NCBI RefSeq assembly: GCF_003432075.1
Contig: NZ_QWBU01000003.1
Location: 372,001-436,000 of the forward strand
Length of the DNA stretch: 64,000 nt
Direction of reading: 5' to 3'
Source of the DNA: Shinella sp. WSJ-2
GTDB taxonomy: Bacteria; Pseudomonadota; Alphaproteobacteria; Rhizobiales; Rhizobiaceae
How positions within the stretch are numbered: the first letter of the stretch is position 1; every line of letters starts with the position of its first letter. Shown piece by piece: positions 27,502 to 36,153 of this stretch. The translations under genes and the position numbers were made by a program. A model generated the notes under the pieces. That model was not told the origin of the DNA, did not search any database, and saw only the letters and a program-made list of their open reading frames with translations.

Positions 27502-28359
27502 TTAACCGCGCAGCCCTGCACGGAAAGCGAGCAGGTCCTGCCAGGCAAGCCGTTTGCTTATCGGCGCCGTCGTCAAATCCTGCGGGTGCAGTGTCGCAAA
27601 AGCCGGGACTTTACGGCCAGAAATCTCGATTTCCCGCCAATCGCCGCGCAACTGATGGATCGTATCGTTGGAGCGAAACAGGAATCGGGCGGCGAAATTG
27701 CCGAGAACCAGCAGGTGATTCGGTTCGGCAAGGGCGATCTGGCGTTCGATGAAGGGACGGCAGATATCCGCCTCGCGCTGCGACGGCGGACGATTGCCCG
27801 GCGGCCGCCATGGCACGACATTGGTAATGAGAAGATCGGCGCGCGCAAGGCCGATGCCAGCGAGCATGCGGTCGAGCATGGCGCCCTGGCGCCCGGAAAA
27901 GGGTTGGCCGTCCCGGTCGTCATCAGCATTCGGCATGGCGCCGATCACCATGACGGATGGCTTGGCATTGCCCTCCGCGAAGACGAGGCAGCGGGCGCTG
28001 GCTTTCAGATTGCAGCCGTTGAAGCTTTCCATGGCCGTCCGCAACTCGTCCAGCGAACGCGCGCTGCTTGCTGCAAATTCGGCTTCGGCAATCGCCTGGC
28101 TGTCCGGGATCGCGACATTGGGCATGGGGGCGGGGGCTGCGGCCCGTGGCTGTTCCTGTCGAACGGGCGCCTGCCGTGCGGCCTGCTGAACCGGTGCCGC
28201 CTCCCGTTGTACGGAGGCACCCCGCGCCGCGCGCATCGCCTCGAATTCGGCGACGCGATCGACCGCTTCTTCCTCCAGCAGCCATTCCACGCCCGCATCC
28301 GCATAAAAATGCAGGAGCGAACGAAGCTGCTCGGGATGAAGGTCGTCGACGGCGCTCAT
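27502..28359 (-). CDS. Uracil-DNA glycosylase family protein (family 4-like, altered motif 1)
   Basis: This 285-residue protein has a disordered Pro/Gln/Ala-rich segment (about 45-85), then a UDG-superfamily domain. Motif 1 reads GAMPNADDDRDGQPFSGR (140-157) where family-4 enzymes usually have GEAPGxxED. Motif 3 is typical (LHPQDLTTAPISKR, His258). Other conserved parts are NVVPWRPPGNRPP and ICRPFIERQIAL. Cysteines at 116, 124 and 200 fit only part of the four-Cys iron-sulfur pattern. Normal members remove uracil from DNA. Loss of the motif-1 Glu raises doubt about activity. The starting ATG at 28359 begins MSAVDDLHPEQLRSLL. It lies 44 bases downstream of the Hsp70 gene. Confidence 0.78.
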   Translation of the reverse strand: MSAVDDLHPEQLRSLLHFYADAGVEWLLEEEAVDRVAEFEAMRAARGASVQREAAPVQQAARQAPVRQEQPRAAAPAPMPNVAIPDSQAIAEAEFAASSARSLDELRTAMESFNGCNLKASARCLVFAEGNAKPSVMVIGAMPNADDDRDGQPFSGRQGAMLDRMLAGIGLARADLLITNVVPWRPPGNRPPSQREADICRPFIERQIALAEPNHLLVLGNFAARFLFRSNDTIHQLRGDWREIEISGRKVPAFATLHPQDLTTAPISKRLAWQDLLAFRAGLRG

Positions 28360-28403
28360 GATGCTACCTTAGCGAAGCCGGCCGCCTGAGGAAAGCGCCG
28401 CCG

Positions 28404-29696
28404 TCATGCCGCCCATTGCGCCACGTCGTCGCTTTCGCCGATCAGCGCCAGGCCATGGGCGATCGAGAGCAGTTCGCCGCCGGTCTCGATCTTGCCGGCA
28501 TCGAAGCGATTGGTGAAAATCCGGCGCACCGCCGGCACGAAGGAGGTGCCGCCGGTGAGGAAAACCTTGTCGATACCGTCGGGTGCCGTGTTCGTCTTCT
28601 CCAGCACCTCGTCCAGCGCGCCCTCGATGCGGGCAAGGTCCGGCGCGATCCACGCTTCGAAATCCGCGCGCTTCACCATCTTGCGGCCGGCGGCGCCAAG
28701 CGGCTTGAAATCGAATTCGGCTTCTTCCGCGCTCGAAAGGGCCATCTTGGTGGCCGAGATCGACTGATAGAGCGGGTAACCCTCGTCGTGCTCGACGAGA
28801 TCGATGAACAGTTCCAGCTTTTCCGGTTCCAGCGCCGAACGCACGAGCGACTTGAGGTCGGTGAATTCGCGGGTCGTCTTGAAGATCGACAGCTGGTTCC
28901 AGCGCGCGAAATTGGCGTAGTAGCCCGAGGGCACTTCCAGCACCTTGTCGAAGCTCTTGAAATATGAGCCCTTGCCGATTTCTGGCGCGACGAGATGTTC
29001 GATCATGCGGGAATCGAAATGGTCGCCCGCGATGCCGACGCCCGAATGGCCGATCGGCGTCGCCGTTAGCCGGCCGGCCTGCCGCTCGAAACGGATCAGC
29101 GAATAGTCGGTCGTGCCGCCGCCGAAGTCGGCGACGAGAACAGTGGCGTCGCTCTTTAGTGTCTGCGCGAAATAATAGGCCGCAGCGACGGGCTCGTAGA
29201 CATAGTGGATTTCCGGAAAGCCGAGCCGGGTCAGCGCCTCGTTGTAGCGTTCGAGCGCGAGATTGGGATCCGGGCTTGCGCCGGCAAACTGCACCGGCCG
29301 GCCGGCGACGAGGCGCGAGACCTCGGCCGGCCATTCCGTGCCGGCATAGGCCTTCAGCCGCCGCAGGAACACTTCCATCAGGTCGTCGAAGGTGTGCCTG
29401 CGGGCGAAGACCAGCGTGCCCTGGAAGAGGGCGCTAGCCGCAAAGGTCTTGATCGACTGGAGAAAACGACAATCGCCGGGATTGTCGATGAACTGGCGGA
29501 TCGCCGCCTGTCCGGCCTCCACCTTCAGCGCCTGCGCGCCGAGCACCGGATCCTTCATGAAGGAGAGTGCCGTGCGCATAGTATCGGTCTCGCCGACGCT
29601 GCTGGTAAAATGCATGGATTGCGTTTCGCTGCCGCCGGAAGCGAGCGCGAGAACCGTGTTCGTCGTGCCGAAATCAAGCCCGAGTGCCCGTGCCAT
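28404..29696 (-). CDS. Hsp70-family protein, YegD-like
   Basis: This 430-residue protein has an actin-like ATPase fold: phosphate 1 motif LGLDFGTTNTVLAL at residues 4-17, phosphate 2 motif VLVADFGGGTTDYSLI, and adenosine motif VFLTGGTSFVPAV. It lacks the C-terminal substrate-binding domain of DnaK, as YegD does (about 450 residues). The role of YegD proteins is not established, although chaperone-like activity is assumed. I chose the ATG at 29696 because AGGGGC precedes it. The upstream 14 residues look non-coding. It may be cotranscribed with the UDG-like gene downstream. Confidence 0.85.
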   Translation of the reverse strand: MARALGLDFGTTNTVLALASGGSETQSMHFTSSVGETDTMRTALSFMKDPVLGAQALKVEAGQAAIRQFIDNPGDCRFLQSIKTFAASALFQGTLVFARRHTFDDLMEVFLRRLKAYAGTEWPAEVSRLVAGRPVQFAGASPDPNLALERYNEALTRLGFPEIHYVYEPVAAAYYFAQTLKSDATVLVADFGGGTTDYSLIRFERQAGRLTATPIGHSGVGIAGDHFDSRMIEHLVAPEIGKGSYFKSFDKVLEVPSGYYANFARWNQLSIFKTTREFTDLKSLVRSALEPEKLELFIDLVEHDEGYPLYQSISATKMALSSAEEAEFDFKPLGAAGRKMVKRADFEAWIAPDLARIEGALDEVLEKTNTAPDGIDKVFLTGGTSFVPAVRRIFTNRFDAGKIETGGELLSIAHGLALIGESDDVAQWAA

Positions 29697-29816
29697 CGCC
29701 GTGCCCCTGTCATCTGTCGAAATGTGTTGAAGCGGCACAAAGGCGCCGCGCGAAAGGGCGCATCAGATGCGCTCTGGAATGAAGAGGGCGCGAGATGCCA
29801 CAGGCGAGGGGGAATG

Positions 29817-29844
29817 GCAAGGGCGGAGGCCTGTCCGCCCTTGC
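29817..29844 (-). terminator. Hairpin after the SDR gene
   Basis: GCAAGGGCGGA pairs with TCCGCCCTTGC (11 bp, 6-base loop GGCCTG). It lies 39 bases beyond the SDR stop and before the Hsp70 promoter region (29697-29816). No long T tract follows on either strand. Confidence 0.6.
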
Positions 29845-29882
29845 AAAAGCGGCGGACCAAGGATTGGCCCGCCGGATGAGGT

Positions 29883-30671
29883 TCAGACCGAATGCGCCGC
29901 GCCGCCGTCGCAGCGTACCAGGCTGCCGGTGACGTAGCTCGCCGGGGCGCTGCACAGGAAGGCGGCGGTGGCGGCGAATTCCTCGACGGTGCCGTAGCGG
30001 CGGGCGGGGATCGCCTTTTCGGAAGCAGCCTTCACCTCGTCCACGCTCCTGCCGCTGCGCTCGGCTGCGGCGGCGTCGAGGCTCTTCAAACGGTCGGTGA
30101 AGATGCTGCCGGGCAAGAGCATGTTGCTGGTGACGCCGTATTGCGCGACTTCCGTCGCCAGCGTCTTCGACCAGCCGGCCAATGCGGGTCGCAGCGTGTT
30201 GGAAAGCGCCAGGCCGGAGATCGGCTCGATCACGCCGGAGGAGGCGACGGTGAGGATGCGACCCCAGCGCTGTTCCTTCATGCCGGGCAGCAGCCGGTTG
30301 GTGAGCGCGATGAGACGCAGCACCATGGAATGGAAATAGGTCAGGAGCTTCTCCTCGCTCATGTCCTCGGTGGAACCGGGCGTCGGGCCGCCGGAATTGT
30401 TGATGAGGATGTCGATGCCGCCAAGCTTTTCGCCGACAGCCGCAACGACGGTCTCAACGAACGCCTCATCGCTGAGATCGGCCTGCACCCAGTCGGCGCG
30501 ACCAAGGCCTTCCGCATTGATCGCCGCACAATTCGCGGCGAGCGTCTCGGCGCTGCGACCGCAGAGCAGCACATGCGCGCCCTCGCGGGCGAGCGCCACG
30601 GCAATGCCTTTTCCGAGGCCGCGGGAAGAGGCGAGAACGAGGGCGCGTTTGCCGGCGATGCCGAGATCCAT
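29883..30671 (-). CDS. SDR-family oxidoreductase
   Basis: This 262-residue short-chain dehydrogenase has the cofactor motif ASSRGLGKGIA (residues 14-24) and the NNSGGP form of the NNAG motif. The usual YxxxK catalytic motif is not evident: the region after the ASSGV segment reads ALSNTLRPALAGWSKTLA, where Tyr is replaced and the motif position is T-L-R-P. This resembles the divergent SDR subgroup annotated as 3-oxoacyl-ACP reductase-like. It starts 8 bases after AAAGGA and lies 26 bases downstream of the FAD oxidoreductase, so the pair is probably an operon. The substrate is unknown, and loss of the catalytic Tyr may alter or abolish activity. Confidence 0.8.
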   Translation of the reverse strand: MDLGIAGKRALVLASSRGLGKGIAVALAREGAHVLLCGRSAETLAANCAAINAEGLGRADWVQADLSDEAFVETVVAAVGEKLGGIDILINNSGGPTPGSTEDMSEEKLLTYFHSMVLRLIALTNRLLPGMKEQRWGRILTVASSGVIEPISGLALSNTLRPALAGWSKTLATEVAQYGVTSNMLLPGSIFTDRLKSLDAAAAERSGRSVDEVKAASEKAIPARRYGTVEEFAATAAFLCSAPASYVTGSLVRCDGGAAHSV

Positions 30672-30697
30672 GGAGCTATCCTTTGATGGTCGGGTGA

Positions 30698-32098
30698 TCA
30701 GGCGCTGTACGGCACCTTGCCCGGATTGAAGAGGTTTTTCGGGTCGAGCGCCGTCTTGATCGCCTGCGCGACCGCACGACGGGCCGGATTGCCGAAGATG
30801 AGATAGGCACGGCGCTTTTCCATTCCCACCCCATGCTCGGCGGAAAAGCTGCCGCCGGTCTCCGCGACGCCCGTATAGACGGCATCCTCGATCGGCGCCT
30901 TGACGCTTGCGGCGGTCACACCATCGCCGAGCACGGAAATATGCAGATTGCCGTCGGCGATATGACCATAGACATAGGCATCGAAACCCGCATCGATGGC
31001 TTTCAGCCGCGCCTTGAGCCCGGCGACATAGGCGTCCAGCGCGCCCGGCGGCACGGAAACGTCAAAGGAGGGCGCGCCCGGCTGGACGCGGTAGATGAAG
31101 TCGCTCTCCTCGCGCAGCGCCCAGAAGCGCCGCGCCTGATCGAGCGAGGCCGCGACGATGCCGCTGGTCAGGCCGTGTTCCTCCCAGAGCGCGGCGAGGC
31201 CCTCTTCCAGCGCGCTGCGGGCGTCCGCTTCTCTGGCCGCCGAAACTTCCATCAGTAGAACGGCCGGCGTCTCGTCCTCCAGCCAGTCCACCTCGAAGCC
31301 ACGTTCCCGCGCGCTGTCGAGGAAGAAATTGTGCCACATCAGTTCGGCACCCTCGAGTTGCACCGCCGGCTGCGCCCGGAAATGGCCGACAAGGGCGAGC
31401 GCCGACGTCGCATCCTGAACGCCGACAAGCGCCGTGGCGCGCTGCGGATTGAAACTTTCGAGCTTCACGACGGCGCGGGTGACGAGGCCGTAAGCGCCCT
31501 CCGAGCCGATGAGCAACTGCTTGATGTCGGGCCCCGCGCTCACCTTCAGCACGCGCGTCAGGTCGTTGACGAGGCTGCCATCCGGCATCACAGCCTCGAT
31601 GCCGAGCACCTGATGGCGCATCACGCCGTTGCGGAAGGCGAGGATGCCGCCGGCATTGGTGGCGATCATGCCGCCGATCGTGGCGGTGCCGCGCGCGGCA
31701 AGATCGATGCCGGGCGTCAGTCCGAACTCCGCCGCCGCCTCCTGCAGGGCCTGCAAGGTCACGCCGGCCCCGACGGTCGCGGTGCGCGCCAGCGGATCGA
31801 TCACCTCGATATGGTTGAGCCTTGCGGTCGACACGATCAGTTCACCCGGCCGGCTGACACCACCGCCAACGAGCCCGGTGCGCCCGCCCTGCGGCACGAT
31901 CGGCACGTTGTTTTCCAAGCACCAGCATACGATAGCCGCTGCCGCTTCCGGTGTTGCCGGCTGTACCATGGCGCCGGCGCCGAAATTATCGGGATGCTCG
32001 CCGGGATGCCGGCCTTGAAGCATCTCGCCTCCGATAAGGTGAAGATCCGCGCTGAATTCGTTCAAGTCGTTCTGGAGCGATCGGATAATCTCTGACAT
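30698..32098 (-). CDS. FAD-binding 2-hydroxyacid dehydrogenase (GlcD/D-lactate dehydrogenase type)
   Basis: This 466-residue protein has a PCMH-type FAD domain (PIVPQGGRTGLVGGGVSRPG, about 90-110; TIGGMIATNAGGILAFRNG) and a C-terminal FAD-linked oxidase domain ending in the typical FSAEHGVGMEKRRAYL and ALDPKNLFNPGKV. Family members oxidise D-2-hydroxyacids such as D-lactate, glycolate or D-2-hydroxyglutarate and pass electrons to ETF or quinone. The divergently transcribed neighbour is ETF-ubiquinone oxidoreductase, which fits an ETF-linked enzyme. I chose the ATG at 32098 (MSEIIRSLQNDL). The frame runs 20 residues further upstream. It shares an operon with the SDR gene. Confidence 0.87.
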   Translation of the reverse strand: MSEIIRSLQNDLNEFSADLHLIGGEMLQGRHPGEHPDNFGAGAMVQPATPEAAAAIVCWCLENNVPIVPQGGRTGLVGGGVSRPGELIVSTARLNHIEVIDPLARTATVGAGVTLQALQEAAAEFGLTPGIDLAARGTATIGGMIATNAGGILAFRNGVMRHQVLGIEAVMPDGSLVNDLTRVLKVSAGPDIKQLLIGSEGAYGLVTRAVVKLESFNPQRATALVGVQDATSALALVGHFRAQPAVQLEGAELMWHNFFLDSARERGFEVDWLEDETPAVLLMEVSAAREADARSALEEGLAALWEEHGLTSGIVAASLDQARRFWALREESDFIYRVQPGAPSFDVSVPPGALDAYVAGLKARLKAIDAGFDAYVYGHIADGNLHISVLGDGVTAASVKAPIEDAVYTGVAETGGSFSAEHGVGMEKRRAYLIFGNPARRAVAQAIKTALDPKNLFNPGKVPYSA

Positions 32099-32186
32099 GG
32101 GGATGGTGCTCCGCTGACTGGCTGTCGAATGCCTAATCCCACGGAAGATCGGAATCAAGCGAGTACAAAATGCTCGGCGACACTCG

Positions 32187-32210
32187 ATTGACGTTTACGT
32201 ATAAGTCAAT
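32187..32210. promoter_or_regulatory. 24-bp palindrome upstream of ETF-QO, MerR/LiuR-like site
   Basis: ATTGAC and GTCAAT flank a 12-base centre GTTTACGTATAA. The sequence TTGACGTTTACGTA resembles sites I recall for LiuR-type MerR regulators of acyl-CoA catabolism genes. It lies between the divergent FAD oxidoreductase and ETF-QO genes, so it could control either. The identification is from memory of the motif, and no regulator gene is in the window. Confidence 0.4.
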
Positions 32211-32356
32211 AAACCTTCGGCCATGACATGACCTCATGCGCAAAAGCCGGAAACTCTGTCGCAGAACGGCTCGACAAGATTTCCGGTATTTGTCATGACA
32301 GGGCCGACCTTAAGGGATTTTCCGCGGCTTTTGAGGGGTTGCGGCTGGAGAGAACA

Positions 32357-34021
32357 ATGAGCGTAGAAATGGAACTCCCCGAACGCGAGTCGATGGAATT
32401 CGACGTTGTGATCGTCGGCGCCGGTCCGGCCGGCCTGTCTGCCGCGATCCGGCTGAAACAGGTCAATCCTGACCTGACGGTCGTCGTGCTGGAAAAGGGT
32501 TCGGAAGTCGGCGCGCATATTCTTTCCGGCGCGGTCGTCGATCCGATCGGCATCGACCGCCTGCTGCCCGGCTGGCGCGAGGATGACAGCCACCCGTTCA
32601 AGACCGAGGTGAAGGACGACCACTTCCTGCTGCTCGGCCCGGCCGGTTCCGTGCGCCTGCCGAACTTCGCCATGCCGCCCTTGATGAACAACCACGGCAA
32701 CTACATCGTCTCGCTTGGCAATGTCTGTCGCTGGCTCGCCACCAAGGCGGAAGAGCTCGGCGTCGAGATCTATCCCGGCTTTGCCGCGACCGAAGTGCTC
32801 TACAATGACGAAGGTGCCGTCATCGGCGTTGCGACCGGCGACATGGGCATCGAGCGCAATGGCGAGCCCGGCCCGAACTATACCCGTGGCATGGCGCTGC
32901 TCGGCAAGTACACGCTGATCTCCGAGGGCGTGCGCGGCTCGCTCGCCAAGCAGCTCATCGCGAAGTTCGATCTCCAGAAGGACCGCGAGCCCCAGAAATT
33001 CGGCATCGGCCTCAAGGAGCTCTGGCAGGTCAAGCCCGAGAACCACAAGCCCGGCCTCGTGCAGCACTCTTTCGGTTGGCCGCTCGGCATGAAGACCGGT
33101 GGCGGTTCGTTCCTCTATCACCTCGAAGACAACATTGTCGCCGTCGGCTTCGTGGTGCATCTCAACTACAAGAACCCCTACCTCTTTCCCTTCGAGGAAT
33201 TCCAACGCTTCAAAACGCATCCGGCGATCCGCGGTACCTTCGAGGGCGGCAAGCGCCTCTCGTATGGCGCGCGCGCCATCACCGAGGGTGGCTACCAGTC
33301 CGTGCCGAAGCTCTCCTTCCCGGGCGGTGCGCTGATCGGCTGCTCGGCCGGCTTCGTCAACGTGCCGCGCATCAAGGGCAGCCACAATGCGGTGCTTTCG
33401 GGCATGCTGGCGGCGGAAAAGCTGGCGGATGCGATTGCCGCCGGCCGCGCTAATGACGAGCCGATCGAGATCGAGCAGGGCTGGCGCGACAGCGCCATCG
33501 GCTCGGACCTCAGGAAAGTGCGCAACGTCAAGCCGCTGTGGTCGAAGTTCGGCACGGCCGTGGGCGTGGCGCTCGGCGGCCTCGACATGTGGACGAACAC
33601 GCTCCTCGGCTTCTCCTTCTTCGGCACGCTGAAGCACGGCAAGACGGATGCGGCCTCGCTCGAGCCGGCCGCCAAGCACCAGAAGATCGATTATCCGAAG
33701 CCGGATGGCGTGCTGACCTTCGACCGCCTCTCCTCCGTGTTCCTGTCGAACACCAATCACGAGGAAGACCAGCCGGTCCATCTTCAGGTGAAGAACCCGG
33801 AGCTGCAGAAGACCTCGGAACTCGACGTCTATGCCGGCCCCTCGACGCGCTACTGTCCGGCTGGTGTCTACGAATGGGTGGAGAAGGACGGCAAGGACGT
33901 GTTCGTGATCAACGCGCAGAACTGCGTGCATTGCAAGACCTGCGACATCAAGGACCCGAACCAGAACATCAACTGGGTGCCGCCGCAGGGCGGCGAAGGA
34001 CCGGTCTATCCCAATATGTAA
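32357..34021 (+). CDS. Electron transfer flavoprotein-ubiquinone oxidoreductase
   Basis: This 554-residue protein has an FAD-binding motif VIVGAGPAGLSAA (18-30), the ETF-QO membrane/quinone region (KTGGGSFLYHLEDNIVAVGFVVHLNYKNP in the genome-wide family pattern), and a C-terminal 4Fe-4S ligand set: Cys in RYCPAGVYEW plus NCVHCKTCDIKDPNQ. It passes electrons from ETF, reduced by acyl-CoA dehydrogenases, to ubiquinone. The glutaryl-CoA dehydrogenase at 52.8 kb would be one donor. I chose the ATG at 32357 because GGAGAG precedes it. The frame upstream to 32228 has no family features. A strong terminator follows. Confidence 0.94.
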   Translation: MSVEMELPERESMEFDVVIVGAGPAGLSAAIRLKQVNPDLTVVVLEKGSEVGAHILSGAVVDPIGIDRLLPGWREDDSHPFKTEVKDDHFLLLGPAGSVRLPNFAMPPLMNNHGNYIVSLGNVCRWLATKAEELGVEIYPGFAATEVLYNDEGAVIGVATGDMGIERNGEPGPNYTRGMALLGKYTLISEGVRGSLAKQLIAKFDLQKDREPQKFGIGLKELWQVKPENHKPGLVQHSFGWPLGMKTGGGSFLYHLEDNIVAVGFVVHLNYKNPYLFPFEEFQRFKTHPAIRGTFEGGKRLSYGARAITEGGYQSVPKLSFPGGALIGCSAGFVNVPRIKGSHNAVLSGMLAAEKLADAIAAGRANDEPIEIEQGWRDSAIGSDLRKVRNVKPLWSKFGTAVGVALGGLDMWTNTLLGFSFFGTLKHGKTDAASLEPAAKHQKIDYPKPDGVLTFDRLSSVFLSNTNHEEDQPVHLQVKNPELQKTSELDVYAGPSTRYCPAGVYEWVEKDGKDVFVINAQNCVHCKTCDIKDPNQNINWVPPQGGEGPVYPNM

Positions 34022-34043
34022 TGCGAAATACGCAGCGTATCGA

Positions 34044-34071
34044 AAAGGCCGCCCTTCGAGGCGGCCTTTTT
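34044..34071 (+). terminator. Rho-independent terminator of ETF-QO
   Basis: AAAGGCCGCC and GGCGGCCTTT form a 10-bp stem around a 6-7 base loop (CTTCGA), followed by TTTTG. It starts 22 bases after the ETF-QO stop. Confidence 0.85.
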
Positions 34072-34183
34072 GTTGCCGTGGATCTCAATCGTTCCTGCAA
34101 CCGCAGCGCGCTCCTTAACTCCTGATTAACCATAACCGCATAATTCTCGGCCCCGACGAACGATCTTTAAAGGGGCTTTAACC

Positions 34184-34813
34184 ATGTCGATTTCCCGCCG
34201 CGGATTCCTGCTCGGCGCGTCTGCACTGCTCGCAGGCTGCGCGACCAACGGCACCAGCGATCGCGCCAATTACGGCGATCGGCTGGAGGAGAAACATCCG
34301 CTGAAGGCGATGTCGCTCGACAAGATCAAGCCGGAACTGCGCCGCCAGGAAGTCGCCTACAGCACGGATCATGCCGCCGGCACCATCGTCGTCGATACGC
34401 CGGCGCGCCGGCTCTATTACGTGCTCGGCGAGGGCCGCGCGATGCGCTATGGCATCGGCGTCGGCCGGCAGGGCTATTCGCTGGCGGGCAGCGCCTATAT
34501 CGGCCGCAAGGCGGAATGGCCGACCTGGACGCCGACGCCCAACATGATCCGCCGCGACCCGAAGAAGAACCTGAAATATGCCGGCGGCCTCGAAGGCGGC
34601 CCGAACAATCCGCTCGGCGCGCGCGCCATCTATCTCTACCAAAACGGCAACGACACCATGTTCCGCATCCATGGCACCAACCAGCCGTGGTCGATCGGTC
34701 AGGCCATGTCGAGCGGTTGCGTGCGCATGCTGAACCATGACGTGATCGACCTCTACGAACGCGTCAAGGTCGGTGGCCGCGTCCACGTCATTCAGGGCCG
34801 GCGCGACGTCTGA
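34184..34813 (+). CDS. L,D-transpeptidase (YkuD domain) lipoprotein
   Basis: This 209-residue protein starts MSISRRGFLLGASALLAGC, combining a twin-arginine-like SRRGFLLG motif with a lipobox at Cys19. The YkuD catalytic motif is HGTNQPWSIGQAMSSGCVRM with His163 and the nucleophile Cys179. Such enzymes form 3-3 peptidoglycan cross-links or attach proteins to the wall, acting in the periplasm. The Rhizobiaceae encode many paralogues and rely heavily on L,D cross-links for polar growth. It is flanked by terminators on both sides, so it is monocistronic. Confidence 0.9.
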   Translation: MSISRRGFLLGASALLAGCATNGTSDRANYGDRLEEKHPLKAMSLDKIKPELRRQEVAYSTDHAAGTIVVDTPARRLYYVLGEGRAMRYGIGVGRQGYSLAGSAYIGRKAEWPTWTPTPNMIRRDPKKNLKYAGGLEGGPNNPLGARAIYLYQNGNDTMFRIHGTNQPWSIGQAMSSGCVRMLNHDVIDLYERVKVGGRVHVIQGRRDV

Positions 34814-34840
34814 AGCTTTCCGTCATGTCGTGCTGAAAAC

Positions 34841-34866
34841 GGCCGGCTCTGCCGGCCTTTTTGTTT
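34841..34866 (+). terminator. Rho-independent terminator of the L,D-transpeptidase gene
   Basis: GGCCGGC and GCCGGCC form a 7-bp stem around TCT and are followed by TTTTTTGTTTT. Confidence 0.87.
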
Positions 34867-35136
34867 TGCGGGTTGAAAAAGCTGAATTGTATCATACCAT
34901 TGCCCGCGTGCTTCCGGTCTTGGATAAAGTCGGGACGGTCTTGCGGAATTGATGGGTCCATGACGCATTGGGGTCAATCGCAGACGCATTTGTACCGGCA
35001 TTCGACCCCGCACCTGCAAAAGTCGAGGGTGCGGTATCGCGGTTTATCCGCGTTCGCTAACGATCAAGGGCCCGGCGGCGACGGTGCGGCAGGGCCTGAC
35101 TGGGCACAATGACACCGTCGACATGAGGGAACGGAT
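34867..35136 (+). promoter_or_regulatory. Leader region of the betaine-type binding-protein gene
   Basis: This gap of 270 bases precedes an ABC binding-protein gene. Two small hairpins are visible near its 3' half: CCGCACC/GGTGCGG at 35008-35034 and CGCGG/CCGCG with loop TTTAT at 35038-35052. The ribosome site is GAGGGAACGG before the ATG at 35137. I see no sigma-70 promoter with both boxes well spaced, and no match to a riboswitch class that I can recognise. Confidence 0.35.
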
Positions 35137-36135
35137 ATGAAACATCTTCTTGCTTCCACCTGCCTCGTCGCTGGCCTTCTGGCCATGACGGGCGCTGCGC
35201 GTGCCGAATGCGGCGACGTGACTATCGCCAGCATGAACTGGCAGAGCGCCGAAGTGCTGGCCGCACTCGACAAGTTCATCCTGACCGAAGGCTATGGCTG
35301 CAACGCCGAAGTCATCGTCGGCGACACGGTCCCGACCATCACCTCGATGATCGAAAAGGGCGAGCCGGATCTGGCGCCGGAAGGCTGGGTTGACCTGCTG
35401 CCCGACGTCGTCAATCGCGGCATCGAGGAAGGCAAGCTGATCGGCGCAGCCGTCGCGCTATCCGACGCTGCCGTCCAGGGCTGGTGGATCCCGAAATACA
35501 TCGCCGACGCTCATCCGGACATCAAGACGATCGACGACGCGCTGAAGCATCCGGAACTGTTCCCGGATCCGGAAGACAAGTCGAAGGGCGCCGTTCATAA
35601 CGGCCCGCAGGGCTGGGGCGGCACGGTCGTGACCAGCCAGCTCTACAAGGCCTATGGTGGCGAAGCGGCGAACTTCACGCTCGTCGACACGGGCTCGGCT
35701 GCCGGCCTCGACGGCTCGATCGCCAAGGCTTACGAGCGCAAGGAAGGCTGGGTCGGTTACTACTGGGCCCCGACGGCGCTTCTCGGCAAGTACGAGATGG
35801 TGAAGCTCGAGCATGGCGTTCCCTATGACGCCGCCGAGTGGAAGCGCTGCAACACCGTTGCCGACTGCGCAGACCCGAAGAAGAACGACTGGCCGAAGGA
35901 CAAGGTCCAGACGCTCGTCACCAAGGGTTTCTCCGAGCGGGCCGGCGAAGACGTCATGGGCTACCTCAACAAGCGCGCCTGGTCGAACGACACGGTCAAC
36001 AAGCTGATGGCCTGGATGACCGACAACCAGGCGAGCGGCGACGATGGCGCCAAGCACTTCCTGGAAGGGAACGAAGCCCTCTGGAAGGACTGGGTCTCGC
36101 CGGAAGCTGCTGAAAAGATCAAGGCCGCTCTCTGA
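35137..36135 (+). CDS. Glycine betaine/proline-type ABC transporter substrate-binding protein
   Basis: This 332-residue protein has a signal peptide (KHLLASTCLVAGLLAMTGAARA) and an OpuAC/ProX-type binding domain. Family features include ASMNWQSAEVLAAL near the start, ALSDAAVQGWWIPKYIADAHPDI, and VGYYWAPTALLGKYEM. The aromatic residues in these motifs are candidates for the cation-pi box that binds quaternary amines. Four cysteines (CGDV, GCNAE, RCNT, DCAD) could form disulfides. It feeds the permease encoded 164 bases downstream. Substrate (betaine, choline or proline betaine) is inferred. A terminator-like hairpin lies right after it. Confidence 0.88.
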   Translation: MKHLLASTCLVAGLLAMTGAARAECGDVTIASMNWQSAEVLAALDKFILTEGYGCNAEVIVGDTVPTITSMIEKGEPDLAPEGWVDLLPDVVNRGIEEGKLIGAAVALSDAAVQGWWIPKYIADAHPDIKTIDDALKHPELFPDPEDKSKGAVHNGPQGWGGTVVTSQLYKAYGGEAANFTLVDTGSAAGLDGSIAKAYERKEGWVGYYWAPTALLGKYEMVKLEHGVPYDAAEWKRCNTVADCADPKKNDWPKDKVQTLVTKGFSERAGEDVMGYLNKRAWSNDTVNKLMAWMTDNQASGDDGAKHFLEGNEALWKDWVSPEAAEKIKAAL

Positions 36136-36153
36136 TCGCCTGATCAAAGATTC

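Noticed and set aside
32234-33931. Minus-strand frame of 565 codons opposite ETF-QO
   Set aside because: ETF-QO is certain on the plus strand. The antisense frame has no recognisable domains and the biased composition of a shadow frame.
35008-35052. Riboswitch in the leader of the betaine-type binding protein
   Set aside because: Two small hairpins are present, but they match no riboswitch class I know and a conserved core is not visible.
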